In this document: piece by piece, positions 55,004 to 63,975 of the stretch
Layout of the letters: each line of letters starts with the position of its first letter
Position numbering within the stretch: position 1 is the first letter of the stretch
From: Haliscomenobacter sp.
GTDB taxonomy: Bacteria > Bacteroidota > Bacteroidia > Chitinophagales > Saprospiraceae
Length of the DNA: 64,000 nucleotides
Direction of reading: 5' to 3'
Assembly (NCBI RefSeq): GCF_016718685.1
Contig: NZ_JADKCX010000003.1
Span: 62,001-126,000 of the forward strand
Notes under the pieces: generated by a model
Database searches by the model: none
Seen by the model: the letters and a program-made list of their open reading frames with translations, nothing else
Told to the model about the DNA's origin: nothing
Made by a program: the position numbers and the translations under genes

Positions 55004-56440
55004 TCAGCTGTACACGAAATAGACCGTGGTTTTGCAGGCTTTGTTGACGGTCACCCGCACCCAGTGACACGAGAAGCCCGTCGGAAACTCGTGGTGTACG
55101 TATCCTTTGGCGGGTACTTTGATGGTTTGGTAGGTATGCCAGTCACCCGTACCTTTAAAGTCAATTTCGATTTTGAACTCTACCTCCTGGTCGGAGTCCT
55201 GCGTGATGTGGACTACTTTTTTATCAAAACCGGTCATCAAAAACGGATCCGAGGTTTCCGCTTTTTTTACCTCCTTTTCCCACCAGGGTGCCCCCCAACC
55301 TGTGGGTTTGCCCATTTGCCATAACTCGTCGATGTTGCCAAACCAAAGGTTGGACTGCGGCTGCCCGGTAGAACGATCGGTTTGATCGCCCGTTAGCACG
55401 AGCATGCCCCGCCAGTAGCAAAAATCGGGAACCATCCGCAAATGATTGGAAATGGGTCGAATGGCCAGGATGTTTCCGCCGTAAGTGATGGTGGGCATTT
55501 CATAAAAATGCCGTGGATATCCATCAGGTAGCGCTCGGTTTGGGCTTCACGAATGCGCATCCACTCGGTATTCCAGGCGTGATCAAAGGCATAACTCGCT
55601 TTGGGCAAGCGGTAGGTTTTCCAGGTTCCCGCTTTGTAAAATTTCAAAATAACGGAACCCTGGTCCCAGCCGGTGGCGTAGATGGCGTTGCCATAGGTTT
55701 TGTCGGACCAGTTCTTACCAGCCACTTCCACATAGGGATTGCGGTCCAAAATGGTCCATTTTTTACCGTCCCATTCGGCCAGACGGCCCGCCGCTCGTTT
55801 TCCCAGAAAATCTTCTTCATAATACGAGTTATTGGCCACTACAACCCGACCATCCTGGGTAAATGCACTTTTGAAATGCACCTGAGCACTTTTGGGAATT
55901 TCCAGTTCATTCACCAAATCGGCCAGTTGTTTGCTTTTTAGCGTATAGACGTTGGTTTCAAAGAGGAAGCCCCTCCATGGTCAAAAAATACACCATCGAG
56001 TCCGGATGAAACAAATGCTGCATGGTTCCGGTCAAACGATGTCTTTTCAAGTCTTCGATGATGCGCACCCTGCCGAGGGTATCGATGGCATAGGGCCCGA
56101 TGAAGGCTTGATCCGATTCGTTGTGGATGTGGCGGTTGGCATAAGTCCCCGTGTAGCTCGTCGGGTGGCGCCGACTGGTCATGTCGGGGCTAATCTCGTA
56201 AAGACCAAGCCCGGACCCCCTGATATGGGCCACGTAGCCCACCGCCCACAACTTGTTTGCCCAGGGAATAACGGCGCCAATTCCTGCTTCGCTGCGGTCT
56301 TTGTGGTCACTCACGATGGCCATTTGGGGAAACACGCCTTTGATTTGAGTGGGGCCCTGGGCTTGAATGGACTTGCCAGAAACCAAAAACAGCAATAAAG
56401 CGAAAATGAATTTTGAAAAACGGGTTTGCGAAATCAACAT
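55004..56440 (-). CDS. Secreted hypothetical protein, two frameshifts
   Basis: The start at 56440 begins a signal peptide (SKFIFALLLFLVSGKSIQAQ). Three consecutive frames fit one protein if a G is removed at the CCCC run 55970-55973 (restoring MEGFLFETNVYTLKS) and a T is added at the AAAAA run 55504-55508 (restoring DIHGIFYEMPTITYGGN). The joined product has about 478 residues with W/Y/D-rich repeats resembling a propeller or lectin-like surface protein: PWANKLWAVGYVAHIRGSGL, RLAEWDGKKWTILDRNPYVE, LWFGNIDELWQMGKPTGWGA. The end has a beta-rich KVPAKGYVHHEF region. I do not recognise a named family. Its place beside the ThuA/PVC-dehydrogenase genes suggests a glycan-use role. Confidence 0.6.
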
Positions 56441-56559
56441 GATGGTTTTTTGAAGTAAGACGACGTATGTAGCAAATACCCCGTATAATTGGGCGATGTT
56501 TGGGTTAATTTGAATCTCACCACCTAAAACTCCACAGACTATTGTCAAAAAATCATCCC

Positions 56560-57180
56560 ATGAAAAAATTTCTAACACTTTTGCTCGCATTGGGTTTTCC
56601 CTGCCTATTTTATGCCCAATCTGTTTCCCGGAAACCCAGGAGGGCGTGGGGGGGTTGGGGGTTGGCGATGAAGCGGGGGGCTTTGCAAACTCATCGGTTC
56701 CACGTGCCTACTATCGTATCGAAGGAAAAAAAATCTATTTCAGGATGAATGCCAATTGTGCATTAGCTGATCACTTGATCTACGATTTTGATTTAAAGGT
56801 TGGCGATACCTTATACGTTACTACAAACTTAGCAGAAACTCAAGGTTATACAGGAAGTAGGGGCGTTAGTGTTCACATTGACAGTGTTTCTACGATTGTG
56901 GTTAATGGATTGCCGCGAAAAAGAATGGCTGTTACTTACCGTTATCGAGACTCGAAGGCAATACGATTCGGTTTGATACAGCGATAGCTTTGGACGAACG
57001 GGGTCGCAATTTTTCCTTTTTACAAGTGGTGTGTTTCCTGCGGCCACAAATCTTTCCGGGATGCCCGCTCCCCTTTCTGTAGTCCAAGATTGGGTACCGC
57101 TACCCGAGAGCCGATTCAACGGTTGCCGATCCGGCTTTATCCCAATCCTTTAAGCTCGGGTGAAGCCTCAGTCCGGGGCG
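56560..57180 (+). pseudogene. Remnant of a secreted protein with a type IX-like sorting tail
   Basis: A signal peptide (MKKFLTLLLALGFPCLFYAQ) starts at 56560. Coherent protein continues in another frame: RAYYRIEGKKIYFRMNANCA, DFDLKVGDTLYVTTN, HIDSVSTIVVNGLPRKRMAV. It then shifts again near 56960 (FDTAIALDERGRNFSF). RLYPNPLSSGEA near 57125-57160 is typical of the LYPNP-type start of type IX secretion sorting domains, but the rest of that domain is not readable. At least two frame changes and a G-rich patch (56640-56690) indicate either decay or poor sequence. The DNA from about 57180 to 57270 is GC-rich and shows no gene. Confidence 0.5.
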
Positions 57181-57274
57181 CGGCGCGCGCTTTTCCCGCG
57201 GAGCGACGCTGCCGCTCAACACGCCGCCAGCCGTGTTCTGACGCTACCAGAACGTCGCGTCGTCGTGGTAAAAA

Positions 57275-57291
57275 ATTTGGCGTAGCCAAAT
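57275..57291 (-). terminator. Intrinsic terminator of the FtsX-like permease operon
   Basis: ATTTGGC gta GCCAAAT is a perfect 7-bp stem. On the minus strand the stem is followed by a T run (AAAAA at 57270-57274 on plus), 30 bases beyond the permease stop. Confidence 0.6.
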
Positions 57292-57320
57292 CCAATTGTA
57301 TCGTCGCATCAATACCAAAC

Positions 57321-58715
57321 CTACCCTTCCGCCAAAGTTCTCGAGATATCTGTATTCCGCGCCTGAATCGCCGGAATCACCGCCGCAATAAACCCTACGG
57401 CCAGTGCCCCAATGAGCAGGTACAATTCTTCGACAAGGAAAATCCGCCCGGTAAAGGTGTAGCGATACGCCGCCTTCATCTCTCCGGCCAGCAATTCCAT
57501 CCCTCCGTGGCTGATCAGCAGCCCCAGGAGGTAGCCCAATACGGACAGCAACAAACCTTCCAGGACGATCATGGAAAAAAGTTTCCCCGGCGAGGCCCCC
57601 ATCGTACGCATCAGGGCCAATTCATACCGGCGATCGCGCAGCGAAGAAAAAAGAGAAATAAAAATGCTCAAACCCGACACCCCCATGATGATGAAGGCCA
57701 ACCAGCGCAGTGCATCCTGCCCTACCCCCATCAGGCTGTACAAGCGGGTAATTTCGATGGCGGGCGTAGCTGCTTGCATGCTGGTGTTTTGGTTGATCAT
57801 GCGTTGCAGGTTCAGCGTGGTGATGCTGCGTCCGTTGAATTGCAAGAGCAGAGATGTGATTTCTTTATCGGGGTAAGTGGTAATCGATTCGAGGTGGTCG
57901 TCATCGTGACTGTGGTCTTCACTTGCATAATCATTTTCCTGATTGGTGAGTGCAACCGGGCCGACCTGTTGGGTAGTTTCGGCATGATCGTGGTCGGGAT
58001 CAGCTAACTCAGTTGAGTCTTCTTTTTGGTGCTCAGCTTCATGGTGATCCTCTTCTTCTTCCTCGATTGCGGGTGCTACGCCCATGCCCCCATGTTCGTG
58101 CACCTCCCAAATGCTTTGGGCTGCGGTGAGTAAGAGTTGATCGATGGCCGCGCCGGTCGGTTTCAAAATGCCTACTACTTTAAAATCGTGCCCGCCGTGT
58201 ACGAGGTTCTCGTCTTCGATCAAGCCATGTGAACTTTGGAATGTACTGCCAATTTTCAAGCCCAGTTCCTGCGCTGCACCTGCTCCGGCCAATACCTCCA
58301 TCAAGCGGGTAAAAGAGCGGCCTTTATTTACTTTGGCCTGGTACAATTCCAACAAATTGGCACTGGTGCCCACAATGCGGTAGCCCCGGTAGCTGTCGCC
58401 CAGCGAAAGGGGTACCGCCATTTTGATGAACGGATTTTTGGGATTGAGGTAGGGCATCACATCTTTGATCGGAATATTTCCGGTCGGTGCGTCGATGTGG
58501 TACATGCTCGACAAAATCAATTGCAGCGGGCTGCCTTTGGCGCCGATCACCAGATCAATGCCAGCGAGGTTTTTTTCAAATTTTTCATTGATTTGTCGGT
58601 TGACCAGGAATAAAAAAGAAATGAGGCCAACGCCAAGCGCAAACAGCACGAGGCTGAGCAACATGGATAGTGGCTTATTGGTAAGGTTTTTCCAGCTAAG
58701 ATTGAGCAAACCCAT
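57321..58715 (-). CDS. FtsX/LolC-like ABC permease with His/Asp-rich loop
   Basis: The 464 residues have one helix at the N-terminus (KPLSMLLSLVLFALGVGLIS), a large extracytoplasmic MacB-like domain, and three helices at the C-terminus (LAFIIMGVSGLSIFISLFSS, MIVLEGLLLSVLGYLLGLLI, LLIGALAVGFIAAVIPAI). Between about residues 215 and 285 is an insertion rich in His, Asp and Glu (EEEEEDHHEAEHQKEDSTEL, PDHDHAETT, DHSHDDDHLES). This suggests metal binding, as in zinc-handling transporters. With the ATPase gene upstream it forms an ABC pair that may move lipoproteins or act in metal-linked envelope transport; the neighbourhood recalls ZrgBCDE-type systems. Substrate is unproven. Confidence 0.82.
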   Translation of the reverse strand: MGLLNLSWKNLTNKPLSMLLSLVLFALGVGLISFLFLVNRQINEKFEKNLAGIDLVIGAKGSPLQLILSSMYHIDAPTGNIPIKDVMPYLNPKNPFIKMAVPLSLGDSYRGYRIVGTSANLLELYQAKVNKGRSFTRLMEVLAGAGAAQELGLKIGSTFQSSHGLIEDENLVHGGHDFKVVGILKPTGAAIDQLLLTAAQSIWEVHEHGGMGVAPAIEEEEEDHHEAEHQKEDSTELADPDHDHAETTQQVGPVALTNQENDYASEDHSHDDDHLESITTYPDKEITSLLLQFNGRSITTLNLQRMINQNTSMQAATPAIEITRLYSLMGVGQDALRWLAFIIMGVSGLSIFISLFSSLRDRRYELALMRTMGASPGKLFSMIVLEGLLLSVLGYLLGLLISHGGMELLAGEMKAAYRYTFTGRIFLVEELYLLIGALAVGFIAAVIPAIQARNTDISRTLAEG

Positions 58716-58731
58716 ATGAGTATGTTTGGCT

Positions 58732-58832
58732 CCACGACTAAATTCGTGGGGTGGTTCGATTGATATCCTCCACGACTAAAGTCATGGGGTGGTTGTGTAT
58801 ATGCCCTTCCACGAATACATTCGTGGGAGGGC
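58732..58832. repeat. Three related palindromes (CCACGA...TCGTGG)
   Basis: Imperfect palindromes lie at 58732-58749, 58770-58787 and 58803-58832. All are built on CCACGACTAAA or CCACGAAT and its complement. The last is a 14-bp near-perfect stem (GCCCTTCCACGAAT against ATTCGTGGGAGGGC). They fill the gap between the ATPase stop and the permease start on the minus strand and may act as an internal processing or stabilising element. Confidence 0.6.
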
Positions 58833-58840
58833 GCAGAAAA

Positions 58841-59467
58841 TTAAAGTTCAATTTGATTCGGGAAACGGTCTTTTAGGCGTTTGTCGTGGGTAACGACCAA
58901 GAGGGTAGAGCCTTGCGCACGGGCTTGCTCTTCCAGTAAATTGATCACTTCTTGGGCATTGTGGTCATCCAGTGCTGAAGTAGGCTCATCGGCCAGGATG
59001 ATGGGGGCATGATTGACCAAAGCACGGGCAATGGCGGCTCTTTGCTGCTCCCCGGTACTCAGACGATCGGGTTTCAAGCGGTACTTATCTGCAATATTGA
59101 GGCGTTCCAATAACTCCAAAATCCGCTCTCGATTGGGCTTTAGCCCAGCCAATTGTTGGGCCAGCGCCAGGTTTTCACCAATGGTCAGTGCCCGTACAAA
59201 ATGAGATTTTTGGAAAACAATTCCAATGTTTTTGCCCCTAAACCGGTCAAGCGCAGCCGAGCGCAATTGCCCTACCTCGGTGTCTCCGATGACTATGGAG
59301 CCGTTGGTAGGAGAAAGGAGGCCGCCTAGCAGGTGGAGCAAGGTAGTTTTTCCACTACCCGATTGCCCCAACAAAAGCCAATGCTCAGCTTTTTGCAGGC
59401 TAATATCCGGGAAGTTCATCACCTGATTGCGGTTGTAACTGAACTGTAATTGTTTGGTTTGCAACAT
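58841..59467 (-). CDS. LolD-like ABC transporter ATP-binding protein
   Basis: The 208 residues carry Walker A LLLGQSGSGKTTLLHLLGGL, the Q loop (GIVFQKSHFVRALTIGENLA), signature RLSTGEQQRAAIARALVNHA, Walker B IILADEPTSALDDHNAQEVI and a switch His (LLVVTHDKRLKDRF). Its size and LolD/MacB-like signature fit an FtsX-type permease partner, whose gene follows on the same strand. It energises the pair from the cytoplasmic side. Confidence 0.9.
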   Translation of the reverse strand: MLQTKQLQFSYNRNQVMNFPDISLQKAEHWLLLGQSGSGKTTLLHLLGGLLSPTNGSIVIGDTEVGQLRSAALDRFRGKNIGIVFQKSHFVRALTIGENLALAQQLAGLKPNRERILELLERLNIADKYRLKPDRLSTGEQQRAAIARALVNHAPIILADEPTSALDDHNAQEVINLLEEQARAQGSTLLVVTHDKRLKDRFPNQIEL

Positions 59468-59604
59468 GGAATGAGAATGAGAAATTGAGAAACAGGCATT
59501 AAAATAAGGTCAAAACGGCCAAGTTTTAGGTGAAGTTTGTAGTGGATTATTCAGGTAATGTTAACTTTGGCAGATTAAATTCTTCAAAAATAAACATCTT
59601 TATC

Positions 59605-60036
59605 ATGCGTGTGTTTGTCTGCTGCTCAATTTTTCTACTTTTTTTTGCTGCCTGTAAACAAGACCAAAAGACAAAAGGCCCTGAAACGGGTTTAACTACT
59701 GACCCACCCAAAGCGGAAGTACGTTTTCGTTGCGAGACCATAAGGGACGCTAACGATGAAAACCCGCAATCACAAGTTTTTTTGGTGGTAAACGATCAAA
59801 GCATTAAAGTTGCTGACGTTTCAGTTTGCGCAGAAATTTCTAAGTCCGATTACAACAATTATCAGATTCCCGCCAATGCACTAAGTGCTTGTGGTGGTTG
59901 GTGGGCTGGCGCGGGGGATTATTTTTACGCAATAGAGATCAAAGGCACAATCTTGGTGATGCAGGGCTGGCAAGACGAAGGGCAAGAAGATGAAGGGTTT
60001 CACTACAAACAAGTGACGACTGTACCCATCCAATAA
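59605..60036 (+). CDS. Small lipoprotein of unknown function
   Basis: The start at 59605 gives a lipoprotein signal (MRVFVCCSIFLLFFAAC, lipid Cys at residue 17). The ATG 25 codons upstream in frame adds a non-signal stretch and is rejected. The 143-residue protein has two conserved-looking Cys (RCETIRD; SVCAEIS), an ALSACGGWWAGAGDYFYAIE segment with a further Cys, and a closing beta strand region. I do not recognise the family. It diverges from the ABC ATPase gene, and no downstream partner is seen. Confidence 0.6.
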   Translation: MRVFVCCSIFLLFFAACKQDQKTKGPETGLTTDPPKAEVRFRCETIRDANDENPQSQVFLVVNDQSIKVADVSVCAEISKSDYNNYQIPANALSACGGWWAGAGDYFYAIEIKGTILVMQGWQDEGQEDEGFHYKQVTTVPIQ

Positions 60037-60250
60037 ACAAATATTGCGGCGGAACAGGACTCAATATTTTTTTACAATTTTCTGACGATTTTTTTGCATA
60101 AAATATGAAATGTATACATATTTGTGCATCAGTTTGAGTTTTGTTCTCCCAACGTATTCTTCGGGCTATCTACACACACAATGAACTTTATTTTACCAAG
60201 TGAACTCGCTTTGTGGAGTGTGTTTTCTCCCTATCAAAATCGTATTTTTC

Positions 60251-60323
60251 TAGGTAAATGCACGCATAGCGTAGTGATTTACCTATCCCATGAATGGATA
60301 TTGACCCCCTACTGCCTGTAGGG
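60251..60323 (+). other. Two hairpins in a gene-free stretch
   Basis: AGGTAAAT..CAC at 60252-60263 pairs with GTG-ATTTACCT at 60274-60284. CCCTAC tgcct GTAGGG is at 60307-60323. They lie in the 60037-60525 gap, where the 65-codon frame at 60124-60321 shows no protein features. With the terminator at 60457 they suggest a transcribed non-coding segment or a long 3' untranslated region. Confidence 0.4.
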
Positions 60324-60456
60324 ATTGTGGTTACTTTTATACATACCAAAAAACCTTGGGCATTGTTTTGCCTGATAATTTATGAAGCCGAGTATACATC
60401 TCTTGGCCTCTAATCCTTTTGCATCCACTAGTGTGTTCGTCATTATACACCAGAGG

Positions 60457-60495
60457 GCCCCACTGTAATACTTGTCAGTTGGGGCACTTTTTTTT
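60457..60495 (+). terminator. Intrinsic terminator 420 bases after the nearest plus-strand gene
   Basis: GCCCCA-CTG (60457-60465) pairs with CAGTTGGGGC (60476-60485) with a one-base bulge, followed by AC and eight T. It ends a plus-strand transcript in a stretch with no clear gene. Confidence 0.75.
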
Positions 60496-60525
60496 GTTGC
60501 GCGAAGTTGAAATTCAAACACCTGC

Positions 60526-61198
60526 TTAAGTAAAATCCCAAACTGGATGGATGGGCAACGTTGCTTTCAATACAACTGTTGATCCGTTCTGCGGATCCAT
60601 AAACTCAGGAACGGGCATGTAGCGCAATACCTTTGTCGGCATAGGCAAAATGACTGGCACCGTACTTCTCATCGCCAATGATTGGTGAACCCAAAGCTGC
60701 CAATTGTGCCCGTATCTGATGAAACCTGCCCGTGTGGAGTTCAACTTCCAACATAGCTTTGGTCTGGTTGTGCTGAATTACTCGATAATGCAGTTGACAG
60801 ACATCGCGGTGCTCACCGGGTTCGTCAAAAACTAGGGCTTTTTTTTCTTTTTGGTCTTTGTGTAACCATTGACTTAGGGTAGCTTCGGGGACAGTGGGGA
60901 CCCCTTCCACCATTGCCAGATATATCTTTTTCACACTCCGATGGGCGAATTGTTCATTCAGTTTGCGCAAGGCACTTTTTTTCTTTGCCAACAAAAGAAT
61001 ACCCGAAGTAACCCGATCCAATCGATGTACGATCCCCACAAAAGGCATGGTCGTCTGGCGGGAGAGGTAAGCAAGTACCTGGTCTTCAATGGTGTCAAAG
61101 GCGCCAAGTGTCTTCTCCACACTCAATCCAAAAGGTTTGTTGACGGCAATCCATGCGCCCGTTTCGGCGATCCACCAATTTGGTTTATTTGCTTGCAT
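60526..61198 (-). CDS. RluA-family pseudouridine synthase, frameshifted at the C-terminus
   Basis: The main frame (197 residues to 60605) has WIAVNKPFGLSVEK, the catalytic-Asp motif GIVHRLDRVTSGILLLAKK, YLAMVEGVP and the closing HTGRFHQIRAQLAALGSPII and GDEKYGA. The family converts uridine to pseudouridine in rRNA or tRNA. The frame stops just at ALHARS. A one-base insertion (or two-base loss) near 60605-60613 would join it to EFMDPQNGSTVVLKATLPIH ending at 60526, a fitting C-terminal strand for the family (about 223 residues). The start MQANKPNWWIAETGAWIAVN is the first Met. Which RNA position it modifies is unknown. Confidence 0.82.
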
Positions 61199-61275
61199 AG
61201 TACTACAGTGCTGTTGTTAGAAAAAACCCTTAGTTTAGCGCACAAAAAATTCCTAATTGTCACAAATAAAAAATC

Positions 61276-61509
61276 ATGGAAGAGCAATCAAGCCCTGATG
61301 CACCTGAACAAGTAGAAACACCAACCATTATAGAGGTCGTGACCAATGGTCCCTTACGGATTTTGGGGCCACTGGAAGTAAAACTTGCCGACGGCACCAT
61401 CGTAGCAAAACCCGGTCCGCGTACTACGTTTTGTCGTTGTGGGGCTTCAGCCAACAAGCCGTTTTGTGATGGAGCGCATAAAACCTTGCCTCCATTCGAA
61501 ACCCTGTAA
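61276..61509 (+). CDS. CDGSH-type iron-sulfur protein
   Basis: The 77 residues contain one CDGSH box, TFCRCGASANKPFCDGAHKT, with the Cys3-His ligand set of a 2Fe-2S cluster. The N-terminal half (IIEVVTNGPLRILGPLEVKL) is a short beta strand region that pairs the domain. The protein is probably cytoplasmic and acts in redox or iron-sulfur transfer. The start follows the RluA start region in divergent orientation. A complex hairpin terminator follows its stop. Confidence 0.9.
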   Translation: MEEQSSPDAPEQVETPTIIEVVTNGPLRILGPLEVKLADGTIVAKPGPRTTFCRCGASANKPFCDGAHKTLPPFETL

Positions 61510-61515
61510 GGGCCT

Positions 61516-61557
61516 CCCTACGTGGTTACCCCTACCGAGCAACCACGTAGGGGTAAC
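61516..61557. terminator. Bidirectional hairpin with two mutually exclusive pairings
   Basis: CCCTACGTGGTT (61516-61527) matches AACCACGTAGGG (61541-61552) perfectly. GTTACCCCTAC (61525-61535) also matches GTAGGGGTAAC (61547-61557) perfectly. It lies between the convergent CDGSH stop (61509) and M42 peptidase stop (61559). Confidence 0.65.
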
Positions 61558-61558
61558 C

Positions 61559-62608
61559 CTACCGGAATTCCCAATTGAATTCATGCAAATGCTGCAAGGC
61601 CACAATCAACAAATCGGTACAATGTTGAATGTCGGCTTTATTGGCCATTTCAATGGTTTGGTGAATGTGGCGCAAAGGGATGGAAATTGCCCCGGCAATT
61701 GCTCCCTTTTTACCATAACGTTGTACACCCGCTGTATCGGTACCCCCAGCTGGTAAAATCTCGGGTTGCCAGGGAATATTGAATTGATCAGCGGTCTCTT
61801 TCAGGTAGCGCACCATGCGGTAATCTGAAATTACACTGCCGTCCAGGATTTTGATCCCGGCTCCTTTACCGAGTTTGGTGACCGCTTCTTGCGCTTGCGC
61901 ACCGGGGGTGTCAAAGGCAATGGTGACATCCAGGCCAAAACCAAAATCAGGATTGATTCCGTGGGCAGCTGAAATGGCTCCGCGCAGGCCTACTTCTTCC
62001 TGCACGGTAAAAACACCATATATATCATAAGGTATTTCCACGCCTTGTAATGCCCGGAGTGTTTCGATGAGGATGAACACCGATACTCGATTGTCCAGTG
62101 ATTTGCTGTTGACACAATCACCCATCTCAATGAGTTCACGTTCGCGGGTAACTGGATCTCCGATGGAAACTATTTTGATCACCTCCTCTTTGCGCATGCC
62201 CAAATCGATGTAGTAATCGGTCATGGGGACTACTTTGTTGCGCTCTTCGGGTTTCATCAGGTGAATGGGTTTTGAACCCATTACCCCAATTACATCTTTT
62301 TTGCCGTGTACAATCACCCGTTGAGAAGTGAGTGTTTTGGGGTCAAAACCACCGAGGGGATGAAAAAATAAAAAACCTTCTTCGTCAATGTGGTTGACAA
62401 TAAAACCTATTTCATCAAGGTGGGCAGCAATCATGGCGCGTTTGCGTTCTTTGCCGCGTTTGATGGCAACCACATTGCCCATGTTGTCAACGCTAAGTTC
62501 ATCCACCAAGCCTTGTACTTCTTTGATCACCAACTGGCGGATCCGTTGCTCGAAACCCGGGGCACCGGGGGTTTCACAAATGCGTTTGAGCAATTGTAAG
62601 TTTATCAT
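61559..62608 (-). CDS. M42 family aminopeptidase (glutamyl/endoglucanase-type)
   Basis: The 349 residues carry the M42 metal sites: MIAAHLDEIGFIVNHIDEEG (first His-x-Asp), MGDCVNSKSLDNRVSVFILI with the bridging Asp, FTVQEEVGLRGAISAAHGIN with catalytic Glu-Glu, FGFGLDVTIAFDTPG, and a last His in IPLRHIHQTIEMANK. Such dimetal enzymes form dodecamers that trim peptides in the cytoplasm; older annotations call them endoglucanase M. The first Met (MINLQLLKRICETPGAPGFE) fits the family start. Confidence 0.93.
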   Translation of the reverse strand: MINLQLLKRICETPGAPGFEQRIRQLVIKEVQGLVDELSVDNMGNVVAIKRGKERKRAMIAAHLDEIGFIVNHIDEEGFLFFHPLGGFDPKTLTSQRVIVHGKKDVIGVMGSKPIHLMKPEERNKVVPMTDYYIDLGMRKEEVIKIVSIGDPVTRERELIEMGDCVNSKSLDNRVSVFILIETLRALQGVEIPYDIYGVFTVQEEVGLRGAISAAHGINPDFGFGLDVTIAFDTPGAQAQEAVTKLGKGAGIKILDGSVISDYRMVRYLKETADQFNIPWQPEILPAGGTDTAGVQRYGKKGAIAGAISIPLRHIHQTIEMANKADIQHCTDLLIVALQHLHEFNWEFR

Positions 62609-62770
62609 AGTAATGTTGTGTTAGCTGCACTAAGGTTCAATGGAAAGTACATTCCAATTAGGCAATACATTCAAAATGGGACTATGCAGTAACTACCGGA
62701 AAGAATAAATGTTTAGCAAATAGGTTGAACGCTAATTACATTTGGGCATCGGAAAAATAGGATTGGGCGC

Positions 62771-62790
62771 GTAAATTTAACCAAATTTAC
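62771..62790. promoter_or_regulatory. Perfect palindrome upstream of the GT4 gene
   Basis: GTAAATTT aacc AAATTTAC is a perfect 8-4-8 inverted repeat ending 20 bases before the GT4 start. It may be an operator; no regulator gene is adjacent. The rest of the 62609-62810 gap is AT-rich with nothing else seen. Confidence 0.4.
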
Positions 62791-62810
62791 GACCATCAAA
62801 AGCAAGAGAC

Positions 62811-63967
62811 TTGAAAATTGCAATCAATGCCCGTTTTTTACAAGCAGGCAAACTGGAAGGACTAGGTTGGTACACCTTTGAATTGTGCAAACGTTGGGTT
62901 GAAACACATCCCCAAGACGAGTTCGTGCTCATTTATGACCGCCCCCAAGATCAGTTTTTGATTGCTGGCCCGAATGTGGTATCGCGGGTGATTGGCCCCA
63001 AGGCGCGGCATTTTTTTTCATTTTGGTACTGGTTCGATGTCCAGATTCCCAGAATTTTGCGGCAGCAGCAGGTTGATGTTTTTTTTTCGCCCGATAATTT
63101 TCTCAGCCTGACTACCTCAGTCCCCAGTGTGTTGACCACCCACGACATTGCCCATTTTCATTTTCCGGCCCAGGTTGCGATGGTTCATCGGCCTTATTAT
63201 TGGTGGTTTGTGCCTAAATTTTTGCGCAAAGCAAAAAAGATTTTGGCCCTAACAGAATTTGGTAAAATGGACCTCATCCAACATTATCAGGTTCCACCTG
63301 AAAAATTGTAGTCGTGCCCAATGGAACCCGGGAGGTTTTTCAGCCACTTTCTCTAGCCGCTCAAGCACAGGTTAAAACACAATTTAGCCAGGGATATGAT
63401 TATTTTTTCTTTTTGGGTGCGATCCATCCGCGCAAAAACCTGATTGGACTCATTCAGGCTTACGAAAAATTCCGGGTAAAAACCTCGGCACCCGTAAAAT
63501 TGCTCATTGCCGGTAAACTGGCCTGGCAAGTGGCTGAAATCACCCAAATCCATGCCCAATCTCCGTTCAGAGACGACATCATTTTTTTAGGTTATGTAGC
63601 GGAAGACGTATCCGCTCAGTTGATGGCCTCGGCGCTCGCGCTTTGTTACCTTTCGTTTTTTGAAGGATTTGGCTTGCCGGTATTGGAAGCCCTGTGTACC
63701 GAAACGCCCGTCATCACCTCGAACACTTCTTCCTTGCCGGAAGTAGCGGGCGAGGCTGCACTGTTGGTGGACCCACATGATACCGCAGCCATTGCTCTGG
63801 CCATGCAGCGCATCTGGGCTGAACCTAAGCTACGGGCAGAACTGATCGAAAAAGGGCGGCAGCAGCGGCAGCAATTTTCCTGGGACGAAGCCGCCACCAA
63901 AATTTATGCCGTATTGGAATCCGTGGCACATAAAAACAAGGTGAAAGTTGAAGAGTTGAAAAGTTGA
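62811..63967 (+). CDS. Family 4 glycosyltransferase, frameshifted
   Basis: The start is a TTG at 62811 giving MKIAINARFLQAGKLEGLGW, the usual N-terminus of this group. The written frame stops at 63311 right after VPPEKL. One added A at the AAAAA run 63302-63306 restores EKIVVVPNGTREVFQPL and runs on to 63967, 385 residues in all. The second half has the donor-binding domain: FLGAIHPRKNLIGLIQAYEK, DDIIFLGYVAEDVSAQLMAS, SFFEGFGLPVLEALCTETPV, SSLPEVAGEAALLVDPHDTA. The family adds sugars from nucleotide donors to lipid or polysaccharide acceptors. The last codons (VKVEELKS) and stop lie in the repeat that follows. Confidence 0.85.
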
Positions 63968-63975
63968 AGAGTGGG
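63942..63975. repeat. Left arm of a 3'-end tandem-repeat element, type C, cut by the window end
   Basis: GTGAAAGTTGAAGAGTTGAA and AAGTTGAAGAG are the same words as in the elements at 32634 and 36180. It overlaps the GT4 stop, a TGA inside one GTTGAAG word. The right arm would be beyond the window. Confidence 0.6.

Noticed and set aside
57090..58007. 305-codon plus-strand frame starting with a sorting-like motif and running into the permease region
   Set aside because: Only the first 25 or so residues look like protein; the rest is antisense to the FtsX-like permease and GC-rich noise.
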